NCBI GenBank assembly: GCA_945875585.1
Contig: CAMCLK010000043.1
Span: 1 to 41,076, forward strand
Direction of reading: 5' to 3'
DNA: 41,076 bases
From: Candidatus Kuenenia stuttgartensis
GTDB taxonomy: Bacteria; Planctomycetota; Planctomycetia; Gemmatales; Gemmataceae
The notes under the pieces: generated by a model
Told to the model about the DNA's origin: nothing
The model's input: only the letters and a program-made list of their open reading frames with translations
Database searches by the model: none
Program-made: the position numbers and the translations under genes
In this document: one piece after another, positions 6,894 through 15,527 of the stretch
How the letters are laid out: each line of letters starts with the position of its first letter
How positions within the stretch are numbered: the first letter of the stretch is position 1

Positions 6894-7832
6894 ATGCGCA
6901 CATCAGCACTCGGACAAACTGGGCTTCAGGTACCCGCCGTCGGTTTTGGCGGCGGCCCCTTCGGCGGATTTTACGGGGCTTTTGATGAAGCCGAAGGCAT
7001 CGCAGCCATCCACCTTGCCATCGAGCAAGGCATGAATTTGATCGATACAAGCCCGTATTACGGCGGAGGACGGTCGGAAGAAGTCATTGGAAAAGGCTTG
7101 GCTGGCGGGTGGCGCGATCGGGCGATTTTGGCCACAAAATGCGGGCGTATTGCCAAGGATCGGTTTGATTTTTCTGCAGCAGCCATCAAGGCCAGCTGTG
7201 AAACATCCCTGCGACTTCTGGGAACCGACCATGTGGATATTTTGCAGGCGCACGATATCGAGTTTGAACAAGACCTCGACCGTGTTTTCGACGAAACGTT
7301 CAAAGCCCTCGAAGACCTAAAACGCCAAGGAAAGTGCCGGTTCATCGGGATGACCGGCTATCCCATTGGCTTGCTCATACGGGCCATCGAAACGTGTGCC
7401 CTCGATGTGGTGATCAGCTACTGCCACGCCACCCTGCTCGACCGCACCATGCTGGACCGCCTCGAACCGGTAGCCCTCCGGCGTGGGACAGGAATCATCA
7501 ACGCCAGCCCCATGAGCATGGGCATACTCACCATGGCTGGCCCACCCGAATGGCACCCTGCCCCACAGTCGGTGAAAGACGCCTGCCGGCGTGCTGCTGC
7601 TGTGTGTGCCCGCCATGGAGCCGATCTCTCGGATCTGGCACTTCAGTTCCCGTTATCGAAGACAGAAATCGCTACCACCCTAGTAGGGGTGAAAGACAGA
7701 GCTGAGGTGGAACGAAACTTGGCGGCTGCCAGAAAACCGCTTAATGAGGCACTGCTTGCCGAGGTGATGGCTGAACTTCACGACGTTCAAGGCGTCTGCT
7801 GGCCTAGCGGTCACTGGGCTGCAGAAGGCTAA
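6894..7832 (+). CDS. Aldo/keto reductase, sugar dehydrogenase-like
   Basis: A 312-residue NAD(P)H-dependent TIM-barrel oxidoreductase. The catalytic tetrad is visible: D51 and Y56 (LIDTSPYYGGGRSE), K82 (LATKCGR) and H120 (ILQAHDIE). The SPYYGGGRSEEVIGKGL sequence and the lack of the usual long loop point to the subgroup containing L-galactose dehydrogenase and D-threo-aldose 1-dehydrogenase, which oxidise aldoses to lactones. The exact substrate is not determinable. The start at 6894 is preferred because AAGGAA lies just upstream; a longer in-frame start at 6843 would overlap the divergent gene. Confidence 0.88.
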   Translation: MRTSALGQTGLQVPAVGFGGGPFGGFYGAFDEAEGIAAIHLAIEQGMNLIDTSPYYGGGRSEEVIGKGLAGGWRDRAILATKCGRIAKDRFDFSAAAIKASCETSLRLLGTDHVDILQAHDIEFEQDLDRVFDETFKALEDLKRQGKCRFIGMTGYPIGLLIRAIETCALDVVISYCHATLLDRTMLDRLEPVALRRGTGIINASPMSMGILTMAGPPEWHPAPQSVKDACRRAAAVCARHGADLSDLALQFPLSKTEIATTLVGVKDRAEVERNLAAARKPLNEALLAEVMAELHDVQGVCWPSGHWAAEG

Positions 7833-7847
7833 TTAACCCACTAAAAG

Positions 7848-8765
7848 TCAATCTTTCGCCAATTGGTTCGTATCGCGGGCAATGGTGGCGCAGATCTGTT
7901 CCAATGGCAGATCGTTGGGATCGAGGCCGAATGGGTCCTCGATTTCCACAGCGGCTTCTTCGATACCGAAAAACAGTAAGGCCACCAGCGCAGCCATGGC
8001 TGGTGCCGCCAAGCTGGCGGTATGGACCAGAACCAGCGGCAATGTGAAAACGAACATAGTGATGCTGACCTTCAGCAACGAGGCATAGACAAAAGGCAAC
8101 GGGGTCTTGTGGATTTTTTCACAGGCGCCCTGTTGATCGACCATGGTGTTGATCAGCTGCTGCATCACCATGGCTGTTCTGGTATCGATTTTTCCCAAAA
8201 CCTGTTTGTCGTGAACCCATTCTTCCATGGCACGCGACAATCTGGTTGCAGGGCTACCAGCCGCTATGACCTGATCGTAAAGCCGACCGGGAAGGTAATG
8301 GGTTAGCTCCTCAAAGTTGCGGTCGTCGCGGAGCGTCTGCTTAATGGCTATCACATAGGCTGAGACCAGACGGGCGAGATCCTGAGCCGGGGCGGCCCAA
8401 ACCTGCCCGATGCGAACAAGATTGCGGCTGGTATTCACCAGCATGCCCCAATGCCCACGCCCTTCCCAGTAACGGGTATTGGCGGCATTGGACCGGAATG
8501 TGATCAGCATGCTGAGGGCCAGGCCCAGCACGGTATGCCCGATCGGCTCGAGCTTGGGAACCGAAAATTCCAGAGAATGAAGCCAAGTCCACTGGCGCAA
8601 GACAGGGAACTGATCCAAGACTTCAGATTCTGAAACTAACTTGAGCAAGCTGAGAATCAGTGTGATCAACGCGACTAGGGCAACCCTTCCCAGAACTCGC
8701 CTAAGCACAGTTCCATTGAGAGCGAATATCTGCCGCGACCAGTTGTGCGGATCGTAAACGATCAT
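7848..8765 (-). CDS. Bestrophin-like anion channel family protein
   Basis: A 305-residue membrane protein of the bestrophin/UPF0187 family. It has the N-terminal YDPHNWSRQIF, a hydrophobic segment at about 28-44, the family core LALSMLITFRSNAANTRYWE with EGRGHW following, and C-terminal hydrophobic segments (about 226-268) before the acidic FGIEEAAVEIEDPFGLDPND, which matches the conserved bestrophin end. Bacterial members form pentameric ion channels in the inner membrane. The gene starts 10 bases after the stop of the receptor kinase gene on the same strand, with GAGG nine bases before ATG, so the two are probably cotranscribed. A functional tie, such as phosphorylation control of the channel, is conjecture. 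Confidence 0.9.
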   Translation of the reverse strand: MIVYDPHNWSRQIFALNGTVLRRVLGRVALVALITLILSLLKLVSESEVLDQFPVLRQWTWLHSLEFSVPKLEPIGHTVLGLALSMLITFRSNAANTRYWEGRGHWGMLVNTSRNLVRIGQVWAAPAQDLARLVSAYVIAIKQTLRDDRNFEELTHYLPGRLYDQVIAAGSPATRLSRAMEEWVHDKQVLGKIDTRTAMVMQQLINTMVDQQGACEKIHKTPLPFVYASLLKVSITMFVFTLPLVLVHTASLAAPAMAALVALLFFGIEEAAVEIEDPFGLDPNDLPLEQICATIARDTNQLAKD

Positions 8766-8775
8766 GGCGAATACC

Positions 8776-11526
8776 TCAGGGGGAGGAATGCCACCATGGC
8801 TTATGCGCGAACGGAACAGGCTCTATTCCCGGATTTTCCCAAGACCCGCCGTATGCTTTGTGCAATTCAGCCAGATACAAGGCCCACTGATCACGGGCGC
8901 GTCGCGATTCGTCAGGAGATCGCTTGGCCAATGGAGTAGGACCCGGGTAAGGATCGGGCGGATATTCGGGTGCCCGCGCCACGTTGGTGGCCAGCGATAT
9001 CTGGCGCCCCTCAATGATGCGGCCAATATGGATCTTCTGCGGAGAATACAGCGAGGCGGGAGCCGATTCGGGGGACGCCAAATGAATACCCAGATCGGTT
9101 ACCGATGGAATGGGCAGGGATCGCAAGGCGCCACGCATTTCTTCAGGGGTGGGGTTATCGCCCAGACTGGCGCGCGCTTTGTGCCACAATTCAACCCCAT
9201 GAAACGCTTTTTCCATCGGCTCGGAAACAACCAGAGGAGCGTTCCCGGCGCGGAACATCTCCAGCAAATCAAGGTTTTTCTTACTGTTGACAATCGACCC
9301 GAAATAGCTGCCGGCAAGGTATTCACCGGGCAGAATGTCGTGATCGTTCATGTTCTGCAATTCGGTTTCCGTGAGCGAAAAGCTGAATATCGGAATCGGG
9401 TTTGCTTTCGGGCCAAGATGACGCATGCCGGTGATGAACCGGTCGTTCATATCCAGGCCACCGAACAGGCTAATAATCAGATCGGGGTTAGCCTTGATGA
9501 TTTCAGGGAGAACAGCGGTGTCGACTTTCGATGGCAGCTTGGGCGGCGCGAATGCCTCACCAGCCACTTCAAAATCGTCCGCAAAACGCGTCTCCACAAG
9601 CATGCGTATCACTTCAGCGCTAGCTCGCGGATAGACATAATCGCCTCCAACAATGAATATCTTCTTTTTGCCCGGCCCGCGAAGAAGGTCCTTGCGGGCA
9701 TATTCAAGGGCGCGCTCGGCCTGCTGCCCGGGGAGGCTTCCCAGATAGACAGCGTGCGATGAATCTTCCAACCCTTCAAAATGAACAGGGTAAAACAACA
9801 GACAAGAATGTTTGCCGCCTTCATGCGAGGCCAGAACCGACAGCACTTCCTTGCGCGCGGACGATGTCCAGCAACCAAAGATGACCTCGCACCCCTCAGC
9901 GACAAGCCGCTTGGCTTCAATTCCAAACTTGGCTGGTTCCGATCCTCCATCACCCATCACAATTGTGACCGGATGCTTTCCAACCGGGCTGGCAGATTTG
10001 CCATCGCCTTCGCGATCTCCCAACGCCTTCAGCACAGCGCGCCTAATGGGCTGCTCTGTTGGCGCCAGCCTGCCAGATTGCGAAAATAGCACGCCTACCT
10101 TGATCGGTTTTCCCGTCAGGCGAACAGGTTCTGCCACTGGGGTTACGGAATTGGCGGCGGTGTTGCCGGATTTCTCCGGAGCCGAAGATTTACCCGCACC
10201 TGAAAACATAAACAGGACAACACTAGTGATCACGGCAAATGCCACGGCGGCACCGCTGAGTGCCAGCCAAAGTCCGCCTTTTTTGCCGCTCGCCGTGCTG
10301 CCTGACAAGCCAGTCTTTGCAGATCGTGAGATGGCAGGTTGTTGCGACGAGGCGCCACCACGGAGAAGCACATCGATCATGTCGATGAGGACTTTGGCCG
10401 AAGCGGGCCGGTCGTCCGGGTTCTTTGCCAGCAGTTGTTCAAGGATTTCAACCACCCGACGTGGGGTTTTCCGGCCAGCCAGTTCCAAATCTGGTGCTGG
10501 CGAATCGACCGTGGCTTCCAATACAGCCAGGGTATTCTCGCCAGTGAATGGGGCTTTGCCCGTCAGCATGCGGAAAAAGACACAACCCAATGAAAACAGG
10601 TCTGTTCTCTGATCGCACGGCAGGCCATATACCTGTTCCGGGGCCATGTAACTGGGGGTACCCACAACCATGCCCGCTGCCGTGAGGTTCGATTCTTTCG
10701 CGACCTCCTTGGCCAGACCGAAATCCAGGATTTTCATCCTCTTGAACTGTCGCGTTTCCTTGTGACACTCAAGCCAAAGGTTAGCGGGCTTGATATCCCG
10801 GTGAATCAGGCCTGCACCGTGAGCAGTCGACAATCCCATGGCGACTTGCCGCAACAAGTTCAGGGCTTCCTCGACTGGAAGCCAACCATCGCGCAATAAC
10901 TTGGCATCGAGTGTTTCGCCGTGGAGAAATTCCATGGCCATGAATGGCACATTATTCGTGATACCAACTTCGAAAATGGTCACAATATGCTCGTCAGACA
11001 GTGAAGCCGCCAAACGAGCTTCTTGCTTGAAACGATCGACATAAAGTTCGTCGGCAAGTTCTGGGCGAAGAACTTTCAAAGCCACCGTACGGGTGAGGCG
11101 TTGGTCGACAGCTTCAAACACCACACCCATGCCACCAGAACCGAGCACCCGCACCACGCTGTAAAAACCTAGGTGTGCCAAGGCTCCTTCCAATTCCGGC
11201 GGTTCCAGAAATGGATAATCAGCTGGAACCTTCGGCCTACTGGATGGATTTTTCGACTTCAGTGACTGGTCTTCCAGATCTGGCGCACTGGTACGGGCTG
11301 CACCCGGAGCAATCATTGTGTCCGGATCAAGCGATGAAGTACCGCCAGATGCGTTGACAGCATTGTGCGCGCCCGACATCACAAGTGAAACTAAGGCTTT
11401 TTGACAGTTCCGGCAGACTCGCAAATGCTGGGTGACCCGGTCGTACGATTCACTGGACAGTGTCTTGCGTTTGTAACCCACAAGATCGTCGGCAGGTGGG
11501 CAGGTGCTTTGGCTTGGGCTAGTCAT
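8776..11526 (-). CDS. Ser/Thr protein kinase fused to UrtA/AmiC-like solute-binding receptor domain
   Basis: A 916-residue single-pass receptor kinase. Numbered from the ATG at 11526: a zinc-finger-like HLRVCRNCQ (H34, C38, C41) as found in anti-sigma and planctomycete kinase N-termini; a linker; a Hanks-type kinase domain at about 121-389 with GSGGMG (129-134), K151, HRDIKPAN (D244), DFG (268-270) and APEQ; a transmembrane helix at about 419-441; and from ~475 a periplasmic binding-protein fold with GVLFSQSG, FGCWTSSARKEVL, LLFYPVHFEG and GSLPGQQ, the pattern of urea/amide binders UrtA and AmiC. The ligand is probably a small amide or amino acid, signalled to the cytoplasmic kinase. An upstream in-frame ATG at 11583 is possible. 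The bestrophin-like gene follows. Confidence 0.92.
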   Translation of the reverse strand: MTSPSQSTCPPADDLVGYKRKTLSSESYDRVTQHLRVCRNCQKALVSLVMSGAHNAVNASGGTSSLDPDTMIAPGAARTSAPDLEDQSLKSKNPSSRPKVPADYPFLEPPELEGALAHLGFYSVVRVLGSGGMGVVFEAVDQRLTRTVALKVLRPELADELYVDRFKQEARLAASLSDEHIVTIFEVGITNNVPFMAMEFLHGETLDAKLLRDGWLPVEEALNLLRQVAMGLSTAHGAGLIHRDIKPANLWLECHKETRQFKRMKILDFGLAKEVAKESNLTAAGMVVGTPSYMAPEQVYGLPCDQRTDLFSLGCVFFRMLTGKAPFTGENTLAVLEATVDSPAPDLELAGRKTPRRVVEILEQLLAKNPDDRPASAKVLIDMIDVLLRGGASSQQPAISRSAKTGLSGSTASGKKGGLWLALSGAAVAFAVITSVVLFMFSGAGKSSAPEKSGNTAANSVTPVAEPVRLTGKPIKVGVLFSQSGRLAPTEQPIRRAVLKALGDREGDGKSASPVGKHPVTIVMGDGGSEPAKFGIEAKRLVAEGCEVIFGCWTSSARKEVLSVLASHEGGKHSCLLFYPVHFEGLEDSSHAVYLGSLPGQQAERALEYARKDLLRGPGKKKIFIVGGDYVYPRASAEVIRMLVETRFADDFEVAGEAFAPPKLPSKVDTAVLPEIIKANPDLIISLFGGLDMNDRFITGMRHLGPKANPIPIFSFSLTETELQNMNDHDILPGEYLAGSYFGSIVNSKKNLDLLEMFRAGNAPLVVSEPMEKAFHGVELWHKARASLGDNPTPEEMRGALRSLPIPSVTDLGIHLASPESAPASLYSPQKIHIGRIIEGRQISLATNVARAPEYPPDPYPGPTPLAKRSPDESRRARDQWALYLAELHKAYGGSWENPGIEPVPFAHKPWWHSSP

Positions 11527-11571
11527 GAAATTGGTACCGAAGGCCCGTTTACGAAAACACCCGATCGCAAC

Positions 11572-11587
11572 TACTACGATCATAGTA
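11572..11587. promoter_or_regulatory. Near-perfect palindrome upstream of the receptor kinase gene
   Basis: TACTACGATCATAGTA is a 16-base dyad with one mismatched pair. It lies 46 bases before the preferred kinase start and in the divergent gap facing the carbonic anhydrase gene. It could be an operator for either gene; no regulator is identified. It would overlap the start codon if the alternative kinase start at 11583 were used. Confidence 0.3.
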
Positions 11588-11649
11588 AGCTTTACCTACA
11601 ATGCTGCCAGTAGCGCAAGCAAGGCATCACACCGCACGGGAATAAAATC

Positions 11650-12351
11650 ATGACACGCATTATTCAGGGCTTCCTACGGTTCCGCGACCAAGTCATGCCC
11701 CAAAAAAAGACCCTCTTCACTCAACTCAGCAGTGGGCAGTCGCCCCAAGCATTGTTCATCAGTTGCGCCGATTCCCGCGTTAACCCAAACTTGCTGACAC
11801 AGACAGAACCGGGCGATCTGTTCATCAGCCGCAATGCGGGCAACATGGTTCCACTTCCCGGCGGCCCTCCAGGCGGTGAATCTGCCACAATAGAATACGC
11901 CGTAAAAGCACTGAAAGTAAAAGACATCATCATTTGCGGGCATACGTTTTGCGGCGCCATGTCTGGGTTACTCCACCCGGAAAAGCTCGGTGGATTGCCT
12001 CAGGTCTGTGGCTGGCTCGATCATGCAAAGGAACTTAAACCCTGGATCGAAGGGCCCGGGGCCAAGTTGTCTGAAACCGAACGCCTGAATGAGCTCATCG
12101 CACGCAACGTCTTGCTGCAACTCGAGCACCTCAAGGCACATCCAGCGGTGGCGGAAGCCCTTGCCGAGAAAAAACTTCGCCTGATGGGCTGGGTTTATCA
12201 CATTGAATCTGGCGAAGTGGATATTCATGATGCAGTGAAGCAGAAATGGGTGTGCATGACTGACATGGCACGCCAGCAAATGGGCCGCGAATTGCACGTG
12301 GCCGCAGCCTTGAAACCTACCGAAAAACAAGTTGGCCCTGTTACCTACTGA
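11650..12351 (+). CDS. Beta-class carbonic anhydrase
   Basis: A 233-residue zinc enzyme interconverting CO2 and bicarbonate. The ligands and catalytic dyad are all present: C39, D41 and R43 in SCADSRV, and H98 and C101 in CGHTFCGAM, with RNAGN following the first motif as in the family. Length is normal and no signal peptide is seen, so it is cytoplasmic. It stands upstream of the arginine decarboxylase gene by 94 bases; both reactions involve CO2, but separate promoters seem likely since TATAGT occurs in the gap. The ribosome binding site (GGGA) is weak. Confidence 0.93.
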   Translation: MTRIIQGFLRFRDQVMPQKKTLFTQLSSGQSPQALFISCADSRVNPNLLTQTEPGDLFISRNAGNMVPLPGGPPGGESATIEYAVKALKVKDIIICGHTFCGAMSGLLHPEKLGGLPQVCGWLDHAKELKPWIEGPGAKLSETERLNELIARNVLLQLEHLKAHPAVAEALAEKKLRLMGWVYHIESGEVDIHDAVKQKWVCMTDMARQQMGRELHVAAALKPTEKQVGPVTY

Positions 12352-12395
12352 CAAGCTGTGCCAACTTACGCTTTCCGCGTGAAGGCTGGCATGTC

Positions 12396-12401
12396 TATAG
12401 T
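12396..12401 (+). promoter_or_regulatory. Candidate -10 element for speA
   Basis: TATAGT sits 44 bases before the speA ATG, with TTTCCG (12372-12377) 18 bases upstream as a weak -35. It would give a leader of about 38 bases containing the AGGGAG ribosome binding site. Confidence 0.4.
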
Positions 12402-12445
12402 AGCTTCATTGTTCTCATGTCTTGAATGAAAGGGAGAAACCCCAG

Positions 12446-14371
12446 ATGCCCAAGGGCGCCGAGAGCCCCATCGCAAGTCGATGGAAAATTGCCGATGCGA
12501 TGGAAACGTACGGGATACGTGGGTGGGGTAAAGGCTACTTCGGGATCAACCGGAACGGCCATGTGACGGTCATGCCGTCCAAAAAACCGGACGAAGCGAT
12601 TGACCTCAAAGGATTGGTCGACCAGCTTCAGGCACGTGGCATCCAGTTGCCCATTCTGGTGCGTTTCACCGACATTCTGCGCCACCGCGTTGGCGAAATG
12701 CACGACGCCTTTGCCAAAGCCATTAAAGACCATGAGTACCAGAACGAATATTGCTGCGTTTACCCCATCAAGGTGAATCAACAACGTCAGGTTGTTGAAG
12801 AAATCCTCGATTTCGGCAAACCTTTTAATTTTGGCCTCGAAGCTGGTAGCAAACCTGAACTTTTGGCTGTGCTGTCACTGGTCAATGGCAACGATACCCC
12901 GATCATTTGCAACGGCTTCAAGGATGATGAATTCATCCGAATGGCTATGATGGCCCGCAAACTCGGGAAAAAAATCATCCCCGTGGTGGAGAAGTTCACC
13001 GAACTTGAACTCATCCTCAACCATGCCGAGGAACTGGGCGTCGAACCTGCCATCGGCGTGCGCGTGAAGCTCGCCGCTCGCGGATCGGGACGTTGGCGCT
13101 CCTCCGCCGGATACCGGTCGAAGTTCGGCCTGACCATTTCTGAAGTCCTGCAGGCCTTCGAACTGCTCAAGGCCCGCGGCATGGCGCATTGCCTGAAGCT
13201 GGTGCACTTCCACTTAGGCAGCCAGATCACCAACATCCGCAGCATCAAGAACGCCCTCACCGAAGCCACACGCATTTACTGCGACCTGCACCATATGGGT
13301 GCAGGGGTGGAGTATCTCGACGTGGGTGGCGGTCTGGGTATCGATTACGACGGCTCCCAAAGCGACTTCGAATCGAGCATCAACTACACACTGCAGGAAT
13401 ATGCCAGCGACATCGTCTTCCGCGTGCGGACCATCTGCGACGAGGAGGAAGTACCGCACCCAGCCATTGTTTCCGAATCCGGCCGTGCCGTGGTCGCTTA
13501 CCACAGCCTTCTGGTGTTCGACGTGCTGGGTGTTTCCCGGTTCGACAAAACAGATATTCCAGATGCGCCACCGGAAGAAGCGCCTCAACAGTTGCACGAT
13601 CTTTTTGCTGTCTATAAAGATGTCAAAAAGAAAAACCTGCAAGAGTCGTACCACGACGCCACGCACCATGTCGATGAAATCGTCAACCTGTTCAACCTTG
13701 GCGGTATATCGCTCGAAATGCGCGCCATGGCCGAGAATGTGTTCTGGGCCATCAGCGCGCGCATTCTCAAGCACGTTCGCGAACTCGATTACGCGCCGGA
13801 AGACCTGAGCGGATTGGAGACACTCCTCTCCGATACCTATTTCTGTAATTTCTCGGTCTTCCAGTCGATGCCCGACTCGTGGGCCATTAAACAACTCTTC
13901 CCGATCATGCCGATCCATCGGCTTGGCGAGGTTCCTTCACGCCGTGGTGTGCTGGGCGACATCACCTGCGATTCCGACGGGAAAGTCGATCAGTTCATTG
14001 ACCTGAAAGATGTCAGGCGCACACTGGAACTGCATGCCTACGACGGGAAACCGTACTACCTTGCGGCCTTCCTGCTCGGCGCCTACCAAGAAATTCTTGG
14101 CGACCTGCACAACCTGTTTGGCGATACCAACGCCGTGCATGTGCATTTCGATGAAGATGGCGAAGTGGTCATCGATGACGTCATCAAGGGCGATACGGTT
14201 CGCGAAGTTCTTGCCTATGTTCAGTACTCGCCCGAAATGCTGATGGAACGACTCCGCAAAGACGTTGAAAAAGCCGTCAAAGCCAACCGCATCACCTTGG
14301 CGGAATCGCGACAAATGCTCCGCTACTATGAAGCCGCGCTCGATGGTTACACCTACCTCGAGGAAATCTGA
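12446..14371 (+). CDS. speA: Biosynthetic arginine decarboxylase
   Basis: A 641-residue PLP enzyme of the SpeA type (fold III), converting arginine to agmatine and CO2 at the start of polyamine synthesis. K109 in VYPIKVNQQ binds PLP. Also visible are FGLEAGSKPEL, GSGRWRSSAGYRSKFGL, LHFHLGSQ (listed as LVHFHLGSQITNIR), LDVGGGLGIDYDG and the C-terminal VHFDEDGEVVIDDVIKGD typical of SpeA. The ATG at 12446 is chosen because AGGGAG lies eight bases upstream; an in-frame TTG at 12422 lacks support. It is followed after 19 bases by the YbjQ-repeat gene. No speB (agmatinase) is in the window. Confidence 0.96.
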   Translation: MPKGAESPIASRWKIADAMETYGIRGWGKGYFGINRNGHVTVMPSKKPDEAIDLKGLVDQLQARGIQLPILVRFTDILRHRVGEMHDAFAKAIKDHEYQNEYCCVYPIKVNQQRQVVEEILDFGKPFNFGLEAGSKPELLAVLSLVNGNDTPIICNGFKDDEFIRMAMMARKLGKKIIPVVEKFTELELILNHAEELGVEPAIGVRVKLAARGSGRWRSSAGYRSKFGLTISEVLQAFELLKARGMAHCLKLVHFHLGSQITNIRSIKNALTEATRIYCDLHHMGAGVEYLDVGGGLGIDYDGSQSDFESSINYTLQEYASDIVFRVRTICDEEEVPHPAIVSESGRAVVAYHSLLVFDVLGVSRFDKTDIPDAPPEEAPQQLHDLFAVYKDVKKKNLQESYHDATHHVDEIVNLFNLGGISLEMRAMAENVFWAISARILKHVRELDYAPEDLSGLETLLSDTYFCNFSVFQSMPDSWAIKQLFPIMPIHRLGEVPSRRGVLGDITCDSDGKVDQFIDLKDVRRTLELHAYDGKPYYLAAFLLGAYQEILGDLHNLFGDTNAVHVHFDEDGEVVIDDVIKGDTVREVLAYVQYSPEMLMERLRKDVEKAVKANRITLAESRQMLRYYEAALDGYTYLEEI

Positions 14372-14390
14372 CCCGTCAGGAACCAACGCC

Positions 14391-15527
14391 ATGATGATCA
14401 CAGGTCTTTCAGGCAACGAAATTTGGTGCTTGGCCCAGAAAGACATCGCCCCGGGCGGCTTGGTTGTTGGCAATAGCGTGCATTCGCAAGGTTTTGTCCG
14501 CGGACTCACCACCGGCTTAAAGACTTTTGCTGGTGGTGAACTAACCGACATTACAAATCTTATCGTGGAAGGCCGCCACACCGCGCTTAAGCGCATGGAA
14601 GATGAAGCACGCCAGCAGGGTGCCGATGGCCTTACCGGCGTTGCTACCGATGTTAAGCGTCTGGGCAACATGGTGGAGTTTCTTGCCATTGGCTCCGCGG
14701 TGAAGCGGCCAGGCAAAAACCAGAACTTTTTCAGCTCCGCATGCTCTGGGCAAGACCTGTTCTGCCAGATCGATTCCGGCTACGACCCGATCCATTTCGT
14801 CATGGGAAATGTCGCCTACGCCCTTGGCGCCGGAGGCAATATCTGGGCCGCCTTCTCTTCCATGGCCGGTGGCGAAGTTGACGCCCTTTCGGGAATGATC
14901 AACAAAACCAGACATCTGGCACTCGAGCGCATCGAGGCGGAAGCCCGCAAGATAGGCGCCAACTGCATCGTCGATATCAAAACCTCGATTTACCCTTTCG
15001 GTGCTGGCGTCAAGGAAATGGTGCTTGTCGGGACTGCCAGCAGGCACCCGGCACTCGGCGAGCCTGAGCGCCCATTCACTTCGGAACTTACCGGCGAGGA
15101 ACTCTGGAACCTCACTCAGCTTGGTTATCAGCCCTTGCGCCTACTCATGGCCAGCAGCGTGGTTTCTTTGGGTATTGGCGGAGGCATCAAGGCCTTTTTC
15201 AGCTCCTTCTCGCGCGGGGAAGTCGGGTCAATGACCCAGCTTGTATATCAAGCTCGCGAAAACTGCCTCGCCCATATCCGCGACGAAGCCACAGCCATTC
15301 AGGCCGATGGCGTGCTTGACGTGAAACTTTTCGTGCACGACATGGCGGGCGGTATGCTTGAAGTTCTGGCGATTGGCACAGCATTCAAACGCAACGCGCA
15401 GGTCCGAACCACCCTGCCCCAACTTCCTCCTCAGGCCATCATCCGCGACAGAAGCACATTCTTCTCAAGCGATCTGGTAGGTCAGGCGCAAAATCTGCAT
15501 GGATTCACCAGTGGCGGTGCCGAATGA
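14391..15527 (+). CDS. Triple-repeat YbjQ/UPF0145 (DUF74) protein
   Basis: A 378-residue protein built of three tandem YbjQ-like domains at about residues 1-105, 118-220 and 230-340. Each has the order ELW/IWCLAQ, a GxVxS segment, LxGGEL or GEVxxL, an ARxxALxRMExEA helix, GADGLTGV or the equivalent, and an EFLAIGTA strand; the third repeat ends EVLAIGTAFKR. Single-domain YbjQ proteins form pentameric rings and are loosely annotated as heavy-metal binding, but their function is unknown. A covalent trimer is unusual. The ATG at 14391 has AGGAA eight bases upstream. The TGA overlaps the pyrD start by four bases (ATGA), implying translational coupling. Confidence 0.82.
   Translation: MMITGLSGNEIWCLAQKDIAPGGLVVGNSVHSQGFVRGLTTGLKTFAGGELTDITNLIVEGRHTALKRMEDEARQQGADGLTGVATDVKRLGNMVEFLAIGSAVKRPGKNQNFFSSACSGQDLFCQIDSGYDPIHFVMGNVAYALGAGGNIWAAFSSMAGGEVDALSGMINKTRHLALERIEAEARKIGANCIVDIKTSIYPFGAGVKEMVLVGTASRHPALGEPERPFTSELTGEELWNLTQLGYQPLRLLMASSVVSLGIGGGIKAFFSSFSRGEVGSMTQLVYQARENCLAHIRDEATAIQADGVLDVKLFVHDMAGGMLEVLAIGTAFKRNAQVRTTLPQLPPQAIIRDRSTFFSSDLVGQAQNLHGFTSGGAE

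Noticed and set aside
8764..9762. Long plus-strand open frame opposite the receptor kinase gene
   Set aside because: It lies wholly antisense to the well-supported binding-protein domain and shows no family motif.
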